Source: Nematopogon swammerdamellus (taxonomy: Eukaryota; Arthropoda; Insecta; Lepidoptera; Adelidae). From it: a DNA stretch of 64,000 nucleotides. Each line of letters starts with the position of its first letter. Within the stretch, counting starts at the first letter, position 1. The DNA lies in contig OX336340.1 in assembly GCA_946902875.1 (NCBI GenBank), positions 25,745,566 to 25,809,565 on the forward strand, given 5' to 3'. The translations under genes were made by a program, and so were the position numbers. Below are positions 58,201-59,104 of this stretch, piece by piece. Below the pieces are notes generated by a model. It was not told where the DNA came from. It ran no database searches and worked only from the letters and a program-made list of their open reading frames with translations.

Positions 58201-58842
58201 GTCAAGAAGCCACCGCGCCTCTCGCGACCGTCCCCGCCCCCGCCGACGGCGGCGTCTGGCGCCTTCGACTCGACAGCGACGCTGCCGAGCTATCTCGAGC
58301 CGCCCGTCTTCTTCGGTACGACGCCGGAGAAATTTAAGTACTCCTCGACGCAGTACAAGCGCACGAAGAGACCGAGCCGCCGGCCGATCAGGAAGACCGC
58401 ATCCGGCTCCGGCGTCGGCGTTGATCTCCTGCCGTCTGGCTCCTCGAACGTCGAGGCGGAGGCGCCGATCGACCTCGACGACCTCATCGCCGACTTCGAC
58501 GAGTTCGAGCCGCACAGGCCGACGAAGAGGATCGCTTCGCCACCGGTCGCGGCGACGACGGAAGCCGTGCGGCCGTCCAGTACGGCCGTGCAGCGACCGA
58601 CCAGTACTGCCGTGCAACGACCAACGCCCTCGCAGGCGGACCGCGGCACCGCCATCCTCAAGGACATATCCCTAAACAAGCGTGTTAACTACAACTATCA
58701 TCCGATCATCGACTTCTTCGAGAGCAGCTCTCCGGGCGGCGGCGCCAGCGACCGCGACGACTCGATCTCTACGCTCGGCGACGCCGGCGTCTCCGAATCT
58801 GACTGGAAGCCCATGAGCCACCCGCTCGTCAGGACTAGCTAA
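6856..58842 (+). CDS. Spaetzle-family cystine-knot ligand (Spz3/Spz4-like), eight-exon gene
   Basis: Secreted growth-factor-like ligand of the Spaetzle/neurotrophin family; Spaetzle proteins are made as pro-proteins, cleaved, and act on Toll-type receptors (family knowledge). Exons 6856-7293, 29480-29965, 50813-51044, 51433-51715, 54099-54254, 55541-55720, 57466-57589 and 57808-58842 have GT/AG borders. Their phases (0,0,1,2,2,2,0) join without a shift into 2934 nt, or 977 residues. Residues 1-24 are a signal peptide. Residues 25-531 are a low-complexity pro-region. The knot spans about 554-645, with Cys 554, 591, 598, 609, 637, 638 and 640 and the hallmark 'VPTCCSCHIEGY'. A Ser/Pro/Gly-rich tail of about 330 residues follows. 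'YNYHRLLTWD' and 'HMDIFKVPTCCSC' suggest Spz3 or Spz4 rather than Spz1, 5 or 6, but I cannot decide between them. Odd points are tandem repeats in or beside several exons. Exon 5 carries the riskiest junctions because of its duplications. Confidence 0.85.
7445..7745 (-). mobile_element. tRNA-derived SINE, family C (degenerate)
   Basis: Shares 'gattgctggctatactgg', 'acaccggtt' and the tRNA-like end with the copies at 4835 and 46475. The tRNA-like head is more decayed here. It lies just inside intron 1. Confidence 0.65.
8060..8350 (-). repeat. Interspersed repeat, family D
   Basis: Contains 'actcacgacaccagggcg' and 'cgatcgataagatatttt'. Similar text lies at 10317-10620 in the same orientation and at 21740-22115 inverted ('tcttgtgtcgtgagtttt'). 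No coding content. The class is unknown. Confidence 0.55.
8713..8779. repeat. Hairpin flanked by telomere-type TTAGG/CCTAA motifs (copy 1)
   Basis: 'ggttaggttag' precedes, and 'cctaacctaacctaacctaa' follows, a hairpin with 14-bp perfect arms 'agaagatgcgtcgc' / 'gcgacgcatcttct' and the 3-nt loop 'tac'. A second copy is at about 10035-10101. TTAGG is the insect telomere unit (established), but only 2-4 units are present, so this is not a telomere. Confidence 0.75.
8870..9640 (-). mobile_element. GC-rich LINE 3' region remnant (R4-like), truncated
   Basis: The part at 8890-9060 closely matches 44660-44820, which lies next to an R4/Dong-like nuclease-domain ORF read on the - strand. Both share 'gccggcggcggga' text and a 16-bp inverted repeat. 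The rest, to about 9640, is GC-rich and open in several frames on both strands because of composition. No reverse transcriptase is visible. Strand is taken from the 44.6-45.6 kb copy. Confidence 0.55.
10035..10101. repeat. Hairpin flanked by telomere-type motifs (copy 2)
   Basis: Near-identical to the hairpin at 8713-8779, in the same orientation, as part of the duplicated block. Confidence 0.75.
10317..10620 (-). repeat. Interspersed repeat, family D
   Basis: Shares 'ttcacgacaccagggcgat' and 'cgatcgaaaaaacatttt' with 8060-8350. No coding content. Confidence 0.5.
10621..13440. other. Intronic noncoding stretch with one possible membrane-protein ORF
   Basis: Mostly featureless AT-rich DNA. 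A moderately GC-rich patch lies at 12535-12720. The only ORF worth noting is 11924-12250 on the - strand. Confidence 0.4.
11924..12250 (-). CDS. Possible small membrane protein (108 codons), unrecognised
   Basis: The reading frame encodes two strongly hydrophobic segments of about 22-26 residues ('LTSIILTAILAVVNSFLNL' and 'TAFFIFIMFGLVFSIIWIIK') separated by a short basic loop 'CKGKKPKPGE'. This charge and hydrophobicity pattern would fit a two-helix membrane protein. I do not recognise a family. It lies antisense inside intron 1 of the Spaetzle-like gene. It could equally be a decayed exon or chance in AT-rich DNA. Confidence 0.25.
   Translation of the reverse strand: MSKKYRFGNTVCYGLPALGFALDVTLKITCAGLKRLYLTSIILTAILAVVNSFLNLSVVIALCKGKKPKPGETVRTVTTAFFIFIMFGLVFSIIWIIKISCSQLKPDI
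13461..13545 (+). repeat. SINE (family A) body fragment interrupted by mariner
   Basis: 'cggcacctacttcaccaagg' and 'ttatggactgacat' match the body of the family A SINE (compare 14390-14420). The mariner TIR begins immediately after it. Confidence 0.5.
13741..14034 (-). pseudogene. Mariner transposase, C-terminal piece
   Basis: Contains 'HDNARPHTA' (second catalytic Asp region) and 'YSPDLAPTDLHFF' (third catalytic Asp region). Mariner transposases act as DDD nucleases on TIR ends (family knowledge). The SINE at 13998-14484 separates this piece from the preceding coding sequence. Confidence 0.85.
13998..14484 (+). mobile_element. Composite tRNA/5S-derived SINE, family A (most complete copy)
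   Basis: The head combines a family B-like start, a tRNA A-box-like 'cagctcagtggcgcgg', a 5S rRNA-like segment with 'ttggatgggtgaccgc' (about 14145-14195), and a B-box-like 'ggttcggattcc' (about 14210). A conserved body ('ggtaccaccgcactgaacga') and an A-run (14469-14484) follow. It is inserted in the mariner transposase. Other copies are at 25345-25700, 51181, 56456, 59748, 61567 and 61838. Confidence 0.8.
14548..14668. mobile_element. 121-bp MITE (hAT-like) inside mariner
   Basis: Perfect 27-bp terminal inverted repeats, beginning CATACGCCGTTATCGCGGGG, lie at 14548-14574 and 14642-14668. They are flanked by a perfect 8-bp direct repeat GTAATGAA (14540-14547 and 14669-14676). An 8-bp target duplication is typical of hAT elements. 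The insertion splits mariner coding sequence: the flanks rejoin in frame across one copy of the duplication. Confidence 0.85.
14591..14869 (-). pseudogene. Mariner transposase, central piece
   Basis: Includes 'VTCDEKWILYDN' (first catalytic Asp region) and 'HWLDTGEAAKPCPKRKL', standard mariner text. The end of the open frame is foreign sequence from the inserted MITE. Confidence 0.85.
14989..15318 (-). pseudogene. Mariner transposase, N-terminal piece
   Basis: The Met of 'MEKSKLRVIFEYEF' is the likely original start. 'NIIDVYGSGTTSERTVRFWF' is the helix-turn-helix DNA-binding region. It is separated from the central piece by a frame break around 14870-14990. Confidence 0.8.
15480..16070. other. 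Noncoding stretch with small direct repeats
   Basis: 'atataatcgtacgtac' occurs twice at about 15670-15715. 'aatcacaaccgcgtagccag' occurs twice at about 15830-15880. No gene is recognised. Confidence 0.5.
16071..17900. repeat. Satellite, about 182-bp higher-order unit of ACACC-type motifs
   Basis: The block 'cacacggtaccacattac' recurs at about 16195, 16377, 16556, 16738, 16920, 17102 and 17284, with spacings of 182, 179, 182, 182, 182 and 182. Each unit is built from degenerate pentamers (cacac, cgcac, actac). From about 17400 it passes into shorter units with 'accataccgcaccgcaccac'. The long open frame at 17454-17906 (His/Thr/Pro-rich) is a by-product of the repeat. Confidence 0.95.
18019..18446 (-). 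repeat. Two tandem inverted copies of family H repeat
   Basis: Copies at 18019-18234 and 18235-18446 both run from 'ataataaaatccaacgtctg' to 'gccgcgggcacagct'. They are inverted with respect to 5884-6097. A (CCTT)n run precedes the first at about 17990. Confidence 0.8.
18447..21739. other. Intronic stretch, GC-rich patches, no recognised gene
   Basis: CpG-rich patches at 18890-19120 and 20560-20770 give open frames on both strands through composition only. 'ggccgaaggccgagctgcgt' at about 19940 matches the minisatellite unit at 26.7-27.2 kb. 'gtcggtgttgtacgctaatt' at about 18772 resembles the end of family B. No splice-supported coding exon was found. Confidence 0.4.
21740..22115 (+). repeat. 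Interspersed repeat, family D
   Basis: Contains 'tagctcccaaacggatggac' and 'tcttgtgtcgtgagttttag', the reverse of the family D copies at 8060 and 10317. Confidence 0.55.
22352..22650 (-). mobile_element. MITE family E (copy 1)
   Basis: Ends in 'gacgtgataacgtcttataa' on the left and 'gacgttatcacgtaaaac' on the right, followed by 'gtaaaccgactttacagacg'. The second copy, 60017-60290, carries the same ends inverted. Both also contain 'gttaccatggaaacgt' (inverted in copy 2). No coding content. Confidence 0.65.
22792..23081. mobile_element. 290-bp MITE (family F) with 23-bp TIRs
   Basis: The left end begins AAAAACCCCGAATAT. The right end, reverse complemented, begins with the same 15 bases and continues with 6 of 8 matches. 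The interior is noncoding. No certain target duplication is visible. Confidence 0.6.
23082..23995. other. Intronic noncoding stretch
   Basis: No recognised gene. A GC-rich patch lies at 23520-23620. 'ttgctcattcgaaggggtct' at about 23910 is related to text near 28710. Confidence 0.4.
23996..24900 (+). repeat. Lepidoptera-type GACTTCCAAAAAAGGAGGAGG repeat fragments
   Basis: 'gacttccaaaaaaggaggag' followed by 'gttctcaattcg', 'tgtttgttacgcgatttctc' and 'ggttcagtggttttcg' is a very common lepidopteran repeat signature (from general knowledge). A second fragment is at about 24785-24870. 'gtatggtgtgtggttacctt' is duplicated at about 24188 and 24260. Confidence 0.6.
25075..25345 (+). repeat. Short tandem units with GTAGGGTTCCGTAACA
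   Basis: Four imperfect units, each containing 'gtagggttccgtaaca' (or gttcggtaaca/gttctgtaaca) followed by 'tgtctgtccattctactaa'-like text, are spaced about 60-90 bp apart. Open frames on both strands are by-products. Confidence 0.7.
25345..25700 (-). mobile_element. Composite tRNA/5S SINE, family A
   Basis: Read on the - strand it has A-box-like 'tagctcagtgg', 5S-like 'agtacttggatgggtgaccg', B-box-like 'ggttcggattcc', and then the family A body. Its head adjoins a palindromic element arm, the same arrangement as at 56456. Confidence 0.8.
26679..28064. mobile_element. Fold-back element with minisatellite arms carrying an RLE-domain relic
   Basis: The ends are inverted: 'gcccgcggcttcgctcgcgt' then 'gaaattcgtattt' on the left, and the complement 'aaatacgaatttcacgcgag' to 'ggagccgcgggctcagctag' on the right. 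Inside the left end are about six to seven units of roughly 75 bp containing 'gcgaggccgaaggccgagct'. Two to three inverted units lie inside the right end. Between them is a coding relic (about 27280-27735). No transposase was recognised. Confidence 0.7.
27280..27735 (+). pseudogene. Restriction-like endonuclease domain relic from a retroelement
   Basis: The frame, open before the listed start, reads through 'KRPDAITLVPWTKGSSLMWD' and then 'TLAPSHVRTSS', 'FVAFAVETLGPWSSEAKRG' and 'RVSLAIQRGNAAS'. This is a C-terminal block common in invertebrate genomes. RPD followed after about 15 residues by an Asp fits a PD-(D/E)XK nuclease of the kind carried by some non-LTR retroelements (inference). No reverse transcriptase is attached, so it is a fragment captured in the fold-back element. 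Stop at 27733-27735. Confidence 0.55.
28068..28247. mobile_element. Palindromic MITE (inner part of split element)
   Basis: 'aaataaaaacct', 'aacgaaccctagagttgaag' and 'gcggtgctaaa' on the left mirror the right end. An internal segment 'gatgcatgaaagaaaacatg' also occurs inverted at about 56155. The same unit forms the core of 55975-56330. Confidence 0.7.
28841..28910. repeat. 34-bp near-perfect inverted repeat, 2-nt centre
   Basis: Arms 28841-28874 and 28877-28910 are complementary with one mismatch. The centre reads 'tgtcgggcccccgaca'. It sits in a repeat containing 'cagcgtccaaagttgaaagt', which has a partial copy near 28460. Confidence 0.9.
28911..29470. other. End of intron 1, noncoding
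   Basis: No recognised feature except the run-up to the exon 2 acceptor: a 'gtgtgtgtgttcgcgttgcag' pattern ending at 29479. Confidence 0.5.
29480..29965 (+). CDS. Spaetzle-like exon 2: pro-region with 14-residue repeats
   Basis: The acceptor 'gcgttgcag' and donor 'gtgagt' give 162 whole codons (phase 0 at both ends). The sequence opens 'VRSMYGTQANATSDLMLP' and contains three 14-residue units of the form YDQDERVGVEELPP (about 29655-29780), then Ala- and His-rich text. An internal donor-like 'gtgagc' at 29880 would leave phase 1, which fits exon 4 (51433) but not exon 3, so exon-3-skipping isoforms are possible on phase grounds. Confidence 0.75.
30479..30890 (-). pseudogene. LINE C-terminal relic (RTE-like)
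   Basis: The - strand reads 'GKGRPRHTYLDQIGHVLEKG' then 'QVRSTCNRRACMKNIMRVEE', a C-terminal motif set found in lepidopteran LINE ORFs. It is 5'-truncated and dead. It adjoins a family B repeat. Confidence 0.6.
30895..31135 (-). repeat. SINE-like repeat, family B
   Basis: Inverted copy of 295-520: 'agcacaacaccgaccacca', 'ggtggaaggaccgcgcc', 'gacatcttgtccttatccct' and 'gcacggggaga'. It ends near 'taccggccccacacgatg'. Confidence 0.7.
31314..31416. repeat. 103-bp hairpin-forming inverted repeat
   Basis: 'catgtttgatgtgt' with 'atgatgatgacgaatgata' pairs with 'tatcattcgtcatcat' plus 'acacatcaaacatg', leaving a loop of about 30 nt. It could be a very small MITE or a transcribed hairpin inside intron 2. 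Function unknown. Confidence 0.8.
31968..33518 (+). CDS. Two-exon transposon-associated ORF (113 aa), likely truncated
   Basis: Exon 1, 31968-32062, ends at donor gtaagt. Exon 2, 33272-33518, follows a pyrimidine-rich acceptor 'cttttttgttttag'-like tract. The phases (2 to 2) match, giving 113 codons plus stop. The N-terminus 'NQARKRTAQPHNWKANKAKK' continues over the junction to 'MRYSAKTLPRIPRCQHKSK'. It resembles the start of a repeated arthropod protein family (basic 'RKR..P.NW..N..K' motif) that I associate with mobile elements. The usual long downstream region is missing, so this is probably an internal-deletion derivative. Function unknown. Confidence 0.45.
32364..32670 (+). repeat. Two tandem units of about 152 bp
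   Basis: 'gtccagcgacgttgcgcct' starts units at about 32364 and 32516. Both continue through 'tatttagtagttt' and 'acgattatctaggggta'. They are preceded by a (TG)n run at 32330-32360. Confidence 0.75.
33787..34195 (+). repeat. Tandem pair of about 203-bp repeat units
   Basis: 'aaaatcgaaaaaccagaacg' occurs at about 33802 and 34005. Both units carry 'gagcgggatggcgctctac' and 'ttccttgacctcgggaatcg'. A third copy is at 43557-43743. The second unit ends 'atttttgtataata' and is cut by the LINE insertion. Confidence 0.85.
34226..35080 (-). other. LINE 3' untranslated region
   Basis: AT-rich sequence between the reverse transcriptase stop and the (ATT)n-like terminus, with no ORF of note. Contains a short (TG)n run near 34860. 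Confidence 0.65.
35081..36772 (-). pseudogene. LINE ORF2, reverse transcriptase part
   Basis: An open frame of 563 codons with RT motifs in order: 'DLRPISILPTLSKILEK' (about residue 111), 'HGFRTGYSTNTALLQ' (148), 'LLDFSRAFDCLD' (181), 'SRGCPQGSSLSPLLYT' (242) and the catalytic 'FADD' (275-278). A C-terminal segment 'LSPLNYCDVVYGP' is typical of CR1/Jockey-like elements. The true protein begins in the endonuclease frame upstream. The two parts are out of frame by one base, with the switch near the A8 homopolymer at 36839-36846. Apart from that break it appears intact. Confidence 0.9.
36726..37952 (-). pseudogene. LINE ORF2, apurinic-type endonuclease part
   Basis: Starts at ATG 37952. 'DLLFINETWLKE' (about residues 38-49), 'FFLGDLNVNMID' (about 143) and 'DLSDHGLILAKF' (about 217) are the Glu, Asp/Asn and terminal His regions of EEP/APE-type endonucleases that nick target DNA for reverse transcription (family knowledge). 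After about residue 370 the frame runs out of register with RT. The start overlaps the stop of the bridging ORF by 14 nt. Confidence 0.9.
37939..39018 (-). CDS. Bridging ORF between LINE ORF1 and ORF2 (359 codons)
   Basis: A 1,080-nt open frame overlaps the last 149 nt of ORF1 in a different frame, spans the whole AT-rich spacer, and ends TGA 14 nt after the ORF2 ATG. The composition is rich in Thr, His, Ile, Tyr and Cys. The second half has hydrophobic Cys/Tyr-rich stretches ('YYLMCAELCCFTEYILIN'). No family is recognised. It may be translated by a +1 shift from ORF1 or by reinitiation, or it may be chance, but 359 codons without a stop in AT-rich DNA is unusual. Confidence 0.4.
   Translation of the reverse strand: MRGDRTTLQRCALQMKVIYFAFSPNPRHQTHLSPQTKQKPAAQTPWEINNKTNATQMCETNHPPMQTYIIITKFTILMLYYKLALKTCKTFTRHICESNARHPHCHTHIRILHTPTTHLTHTPNHIPHIYYNHLTRTYILFLPILLHTSIQHSFIYPHSYPLQSQQYKHKSKKQQPNIPPTLTIAQSTSFTSNDIVTNAAWSGYYLCQAVTTETGFVSAQTETGDRCEWDGTCESNSVYGKRVYYLMCAELCCFTEYILINECYKYVLWFTNLYYSFVYSSFYNYNIHNMEINLFCAHVYYMYELLYGSAEYAMVIICDVLAFKLTVCTKIIKKYYLCVYILLTCCMHCKLLLINYENE
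38870..39976 (-). CDS. LINE ORF1, PHD-type zinc finger and coiled-coil protein
   Basis: 368 codons. Residues 8-53 form a C4HC3 PHD-like finger (Cys 8, 11, 23, 26, His 31, Cys 34, 50, 53). A Ser-rich linker (about 60-95) follows. A heptad-rich segment of about 105-190 ('LTELEERDRARENELAALRE') is probably a coiled coil. The 'RMPLDPQRPRPIVLRLTR' region and 'KRVYINERLTHANRLLFQKA' resemble the RRM/CTD-like half of LINE ORF1 proteins. The protein is expected to bind element RNA in ribonucleoprotein particles (family knowledge). It appears intact. Confidence 0.85.
   Translation of the reverse strand: MENTKLLCGACKQVVTGADKMTCSTCGNSYHIACAFLPGRTRSTKTRWECVVCVSGRPRDNTVNSPARSRNSSPGHTGSPLGSHTGSQASSPDKEDKTISIEEINALTKSLKNFQREFKAAEDRIRDFKSSLETCQSVVNATTEGLNSALCRLTELEERDRARENELAALRERVVVLERMREESEQTTILNDVDIIGIPETAGENLGHIVSVIAAKISVQLLETDVVSVSRAGQRRMPLDPQRPRPIVLRLTRQAPKIALLKAARERKGVKTDDIVAGPPKRVYINERLTHANRLLFQKARTLAKQNSFKYLWVKDGRLYARRQDDAPAMRIANESDLFRIFSESTSSDSSKPADKTKTRGSNALGDK
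39977..40248 (-). promoter_or_regulatory. LINE 5'UTR / internal promoter region
   Basis: 272 bp between the inferred 5' end and the ORF1 ATG. Read on the - strand it begins 'ctgaaacattatcaaatctg' and then 'gcaacactgccgacg'. LINE 5'UTRs normally hold an internal promoter (family knowledge). No specific element could be assigned. Confidence 0.4.
40412..40928. mobile_element. 517-bp hAT-type MITE with perfect 8-bp target duplication
   Basis: The left end is CAGTGGTGCCCATAC and the right end (reverse complement) is CAGTGGTGCCCAAAC. It is flanked by TTCTATAC on both sides (40404-40411 and 40929-40936). The duplicated block at about 43118-43135 has one uninterrupted 'ttctataccaatagtgagac', which is the empty site. 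No transposase is encoded. Confidence 0.95.
41310..41490 (+). pseudogene. RTE-clade LINE C-terminal relic
   Basis: The frame reads 'RSVGRPPARWDDDIKYVGGK' and then 'DWRKIGEAYVQQWTLTR' followed by a stop. This is the conserved C-terminus of RTE-type ORFs. It is heavily 5'-truncated. Confidence 0.75.
41721..42120. other. Noncoding stretch
   Basis: AT-rich sequence with A-runs at about 41885. No gene is recognised. Confidence 0.4.
42135..42650 (+). pseudogene. Jockey-type LINE reverse transcriptase C-terminal fragment
   Basis: Reads 'SCLEYCSQLWDGSAKYQLAP' and then 'LDSIQRRAVRLVDDP', a standard Jockey-clade post-RT segment, through 'RTGKLWNALPAHIFPPKYSL' to a stop at about 42631. It is 5'-truncated, and its left part follows (A)n-rich DNA. 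It is the longest of three copies in the window (also 1473 and 53765). Confidence 0.8.
42700..42958 (-). repeat. Family H-like repeat ending CGCGGGCAAAAGCTAG
   Basis: Ends 'gaaaccgcgggcaaaagcta'. Contains 'taccatcacgctaaatagcc', related to family H. Similar ends are at about 43970-44000, 49660-49690 and 61005-61025. Confidence 0.55.
42959..43560 (+). repeat. Duplicated block P, copy 2 (uninterrupted)
   Basis: Carries the same sequence as 40249-41720 without the hAT MITE or the extra RTE segment, so it represents the ancestral arrangement. It ends 'aagtcgtgacatttctttgg'. Confidence 0.85.
43561..44010 (+). repeat. Third copy of the 203-bp unit plus truncated block P
   Basis: 'aaaatcgaaaaaccagaacg' at about 43562 runs to 'gaaaatatgatat', then 'tttttgtataataagcaaaa' without interruption. 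This junction is the empty site of the 6-kb LINE. A family H-like end ('ttgcccgcgacttcgtccgc') follows at about 43975. Confidence 0.85.
44011..44630. other. Noncoding stretch
   Basis: AT-rich, no gene. 'cgtacgattattatcgtact' near 44308 is imperfectly palindromic. Confidence 0.4.
44640..45640 (-). mobile_element. R4/Dong-like LINE 3' portions, two adjoining pieces
   Basis: The - strand carries a nuclease-domain ORF (45632-45081), then a 3'UTR with an A-run near 45008, then a second GC-rich 3'UTR-like block (44920-44640) nearly identical to 8890-9060. This suggests two insertions or a rearranged one. No reverse transcriptase core remains. Confidence 0.6.
45081..45632 (-). pseudogene. LINE C-terminal restriction-like endonuclease domain
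   Basis: 183 codons. 'RPDIVIVDREARRATLVDIA' fits the RPD-x14-D catalytic signature of the restriction-like endonucleases at the C-terminus of R2/R4-type LINEs (family knowledge). It is followed by 'KYLDLQHEVTKMWPVDSTIV' and 'DTARIVRRFLSLGP', text common in lepidopteran genomes. The domain itself has no internal stop. The N-terminal bulk of the protein is missing. Confidence 0.65.
45641..46004. other. AT-rich noncoding stretch
   Basis: Starts with a (TATTA)n run at about 45640-45665. No gene. Confidence 0.4.
46005..47120. mobile_element. Inverted pair of tRNA-derived SINEs (family G) around a family C SINE
   Basis: The left copy begins with tRNA-like 'ggtagcttagcgcgatag' and 'ataggtcgtcgtttcaaatc'. 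The right copy is its inverse, with 'gtagctcaacggg' and 'cgtcggttctaatc' (- strand). Both bodies share 'ctagaaggcttagg' and 'ataactcgagaaccagtgg'. A family C SINE (46475-46850) lies between them. The arms of about 245 bp can fold back. Confidence 0.75.
46475..46850 (-). mobile_element. tRNA-derived SINE, family C (best copy)
   Basis: The - strand head at about 46775-46844 reads 'ggtggccgagtggtttggg' and 'cggttcgaatccggtcgg', good A- and B-box matches of a Ser/Leu-type tRNA. The body contains 'ccatcttacatccagtac'. Confidence 0.85.
47121..48043. other. Noncoding stretch ending in a GC-rich block
   Basis: No gene. 47930-48043 is strongly GC-rich (gcggcg-type) and is the target into which the Transib element inserted; it continues at 49262-49305. 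Confidence 0.5.
48044..49261 (-). mobile_element. Non-autonomous Transib (RAG1-like) DNA transposon
   Basis: Both ends are CACTATGGGGCTT in inverted orientation (48044-48056 and 49249-49261), flanked by a perfect 5-bp GC-rich duplication CGGCG (48039-48043 and 49262-49266). CACWATG ends and 5-bp GC-rich duplications are Transib hallmarks (family knowledge). The interior keeps only the last part of a transposase on the - strand (48370-48801). At 1,218 bp it is an internally deleted copy. Confidence 0.9.
48370..48801 (-). pseudogene. Transib/RAG1-like transposase, C-terminal fragment
   Basis: An open frame of 143 codons ends at a stop at 48370-48372. 'NKFGAYCLETAKKFVSLYEW' and 'MPSTVHKILIHGEAIVE' precede 'SEEAQESRNKDYKKYRMRHS'. 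That last segment resembles the RAG1 region around its third catalytic acid, where Glu is followed by Asn-Lys and a run of basic and aromatic residues (inference from family knowledge). The first two catalytic acids and the DNA-binding regions are absent, so it cannot be active. Confidence 0.75.
49267..50345. other. Noncoding stretch with family H-like end
   Basis: 'gcgaagccgcgggcaaaag' at about 49671 and a (GACA)n run at about 49785-49803 mark interspersed repeats. No gene. Confidence 0.45.
50346..50690 (+). repeat. 61-bp minisatellite, about 5.6 copies
   Basis: Units contain 'cgtcaagatcccttccctaa' and 'gcttagtgagtagggttaaa' at exact 61-bp spacing, with the outer units diverged. It lies just upstream of exon 3, in the end of intron 2. 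Confidence 0.95.
50813..51044 (+). CDS. Spaetzle-like exon 3: pro-region
   Basis: Acceptor 'aatcattttgcag', donor 'gtactc'; phase 0 in, phase 1 out. Encodes an Ala/Ser/Thr-rich segment with 'NRTSTAPAGTASNATLDQ' (two N-glycosylation sequons, NRT and NAT) and the basic 'RLRARYKERK'. A basic cluster of this kind could be a pro-protein processing region, but no precise site can be claimed. Confidence 0.75.
51045..51432 (+). other. Intron 3 with a SINE fragment
   Basis: 388 bp. 51181-51292 is a fragment of the family A SINE body ('aaagggaagcactgccatgg'). Confidence 0.7.
51433..51715 (+). CDS. Spaetzle-like exon 4: Ala/Pro-rich pro-region
   Basis: The acceptor 'gacgttacag' lacks a strong pyrimidine tract but is the one that keeps phase (1 in, 2 out). 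Encodes a Gly/Ala/Arg/Pro-rich stretch and then the conserved-looking 'NCELFTNSLCLEAEDYPT', typical of the end of Spz3/4 pro-regions. Antisense and alternative frames are open only through GC content. Confidence 0.75.
51716..54098 (+). other. Intron 4
   Basis: Mostly AT-rich and featureless. Contains a LINE relic at 53765-53960 and ends with a (TG)n-rich acceptor region 'ctgtgtgtgtgtgtcag'. Confidence 0.65.
53765..53960 (+). pseudogene. Jockey-like LINE 3' relic
   Basis: Matches the end of 42135-42650: 'ctggtaaactctggaactct', 'tttcccccaaaatacagtct' and 'gatggctcggcgcc'. A 5'-truncated dead copy, about 140 bp upstream of exon 5. Confidence 0.7.
54099..54254 (+). CDS. Spaetzle-like exon 5 (first copy of a tandemly duplicated exon)
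   Basis: Phase 2 in and 2 out. Encodes 'EAIVTSLRRNKAAAGALLAD' and then 'GVSPQQEATYTAEHYLHANR'. The donor is 'acag|gtgagt'. Reading on past the donor meets TGA at 54256-54258, so a splice here is needed to reach the cystine knot. Seven further near-copies of most of the exon plus its donor follow (to about 55190). Confidence 0.75.
54133..55200 (+). repeat. 133-bp tandem duplication of exon 5 with its splice donor, 8 copies
   Basis: Exon ends (...acag) fall at 54254, 54387, 54520, 54653, 54786, 54919, 55052 and 55185, exactly 133 bp apart. Donors are gtgagt in copies 1-4 and 8 and gtaagt in copies 5 and 6. In copy 7 the donor is destroyed (agATGAGT). Each unit keeps a 90-nt open segment between 'gactacag' and the donor, in the same phase (2-2) as exon 5. 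The units carry amino-acid changes (for example VDG to VAG in copy 3, HAN to HAY in copy 8). Confidence 0.95.
55541..55720 (+). CDS. Spaetzle-like exon 6: start of the cystine knot
   Basis: The acceptor 'tgtgtgccggcag' completes the Arg codon split with exon 5 (AG|A); phase 2 out. Encodes 'RGDRTGGSVRDFAGAGEAGF' and then 'CPSTVKYARPQRARATSG', 'TWKYIVNTGEHTQTLRLEKC'. Cys 554 and 591 are the first two knot cysteines. The basic stretch just before is where a Spaetzle-type activation cleavage would be expected, but no exact site is claimed. Confidence 0.85.
55975..56330. mobile_element. Compact palindromic MITE
   Basis: Arms of about 130 bp, 'aaaccgacttcctaaaaaaa' through 'gaaggcggtgctaaa', mirror to the right end around a loop of about 75 nt. 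It is the uninterrupted equivalent of the split element at 25701-28340. Confidence 0.85.
56456..56602 (+). mobile_element. Composite tRNA/5S SINE head, family A
   Basis: 'gatagctcagtggtgc' (A-box-like, about 56465), 'gcttggatgggtgaccgc' (5S-like, about 56532) and 'ggttcggattcc' (B-box-like, about 56571). The body is missing after 'aaaactgtagg'. It is linked to the palindromic element as at 25700. Confidence 0.8.
56603..57115 (-). pseudogene. LINE reverse transcriptase C-terminal relic (Jockey/CR1-type)
   Basis: The - strand reads 'MSYGILVWGNGVDIQRILIK' and then 'QKAALRVLHGVPQRASCRSL', the familiar segment after the RT domain. 'DIHSYPTRNKANLQ' follows. Text upstream to about 57115 ('...NLSWTCHIDKLCKKLASCIY', - strand) appears to continue it with breaks. 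Dead copy within intron 6. Confidence 0.7.
57466..57589 (+). CDS. Spaetzle-like exon 7: centre of the cystine knot
   Basis: Acceptor 'tattgtgttttgcag', donor 'gtaccc'; phase 2 in, 0 out. Encodes 'KPKESCTYLTDNFKSKCVQV' and then 'YNYHRLLTWDQQNGLHMDIF'. Cys 598 and 609 are knot cysteines. 'YNYHRLLTWD' is the most family-diagnostic string in the gene. Confidence 0.9.
57808..58842 (+). CDS. Spaetzle-like exon 8: end of knot and long C-terminal tail
   Basis: Acceptor 'gttggcggcag' after a 218-bp intron. Starts 'VPTCCSCHIEGYSVAFPPVG' (Cys 637, 638, 640), completing the knot. A tail of about 330 residues rich in Gly, Ser, Pro, Asp and Thr follows. Noteworthy are 'PIDLDDLIADFDEF' (acidic), 'RTKRPSRRPIRKTASG' (basic) and an imperfect repeat 'RPSSTAVQRPTSTAVQRP'. 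'NKRVNYNYHPIIDFFE' near the end looks conserved. Stop TAA at 58840-58842. Confidence 0.85.
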   Translation: MPTCCSCHIEGYSVAFPPVGHRAHETSSERFPGQDLSHEAGGGAFDSALGQSGISRPTLTKTASFLDRPSDNFGSFGDSTNSIPGAAAGFGGAQFSDEDLGGGFGGTGPIDSYGNYYYPDSSKQASVPVRSVKKPPRLSRPSPPPPTAASGAFDSTATLPSYLEPPVFFGTTPEKFKYSSTQYKRTKRPSRRPIRKTASGSGVGVDLLPSGSSNVEAEAPIDLDDLIADFDEFEPHRPTKRIASPPVAATTEAVRPSSTAVQRPTSTAVQRPTPSQADRGTAILKDISLNKRVNYNYHPIIDFFESSSPGGGASDRDDSISTLGDAGVSESDWKPMSHPLVRTS

Positions 58843-59104
58843 GTGGCGCATTCGCTAGAGACACTAGTGTATCTGGCATCACGCGCTCTATGCATTAACA
58901 TAAAATTTTGTTTTACAGATAAGTAGAAATTACACGACTGGACGTTACGGTATTTTTGTAAATATGTAATTCATTTCATACTTAAGAACCGCCAGTCAGC
59001 AATACGGAAGAGCACTAGGTATGAAGACAAGTTCCAAAACACGATCAGTACGGCGATGCGACGGTTTCAAACTCTTCTCTGCTGTGTTAACTCATCTCTT
59101 CTTC

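Noticed and set aside
57764..58675. 303-codon ORF and antisense 282-codon ORF over exon 8
   Set aside because: Off-frame shadows of the Spaetzle-like terminal exon, which carries the CCSC knot motif.
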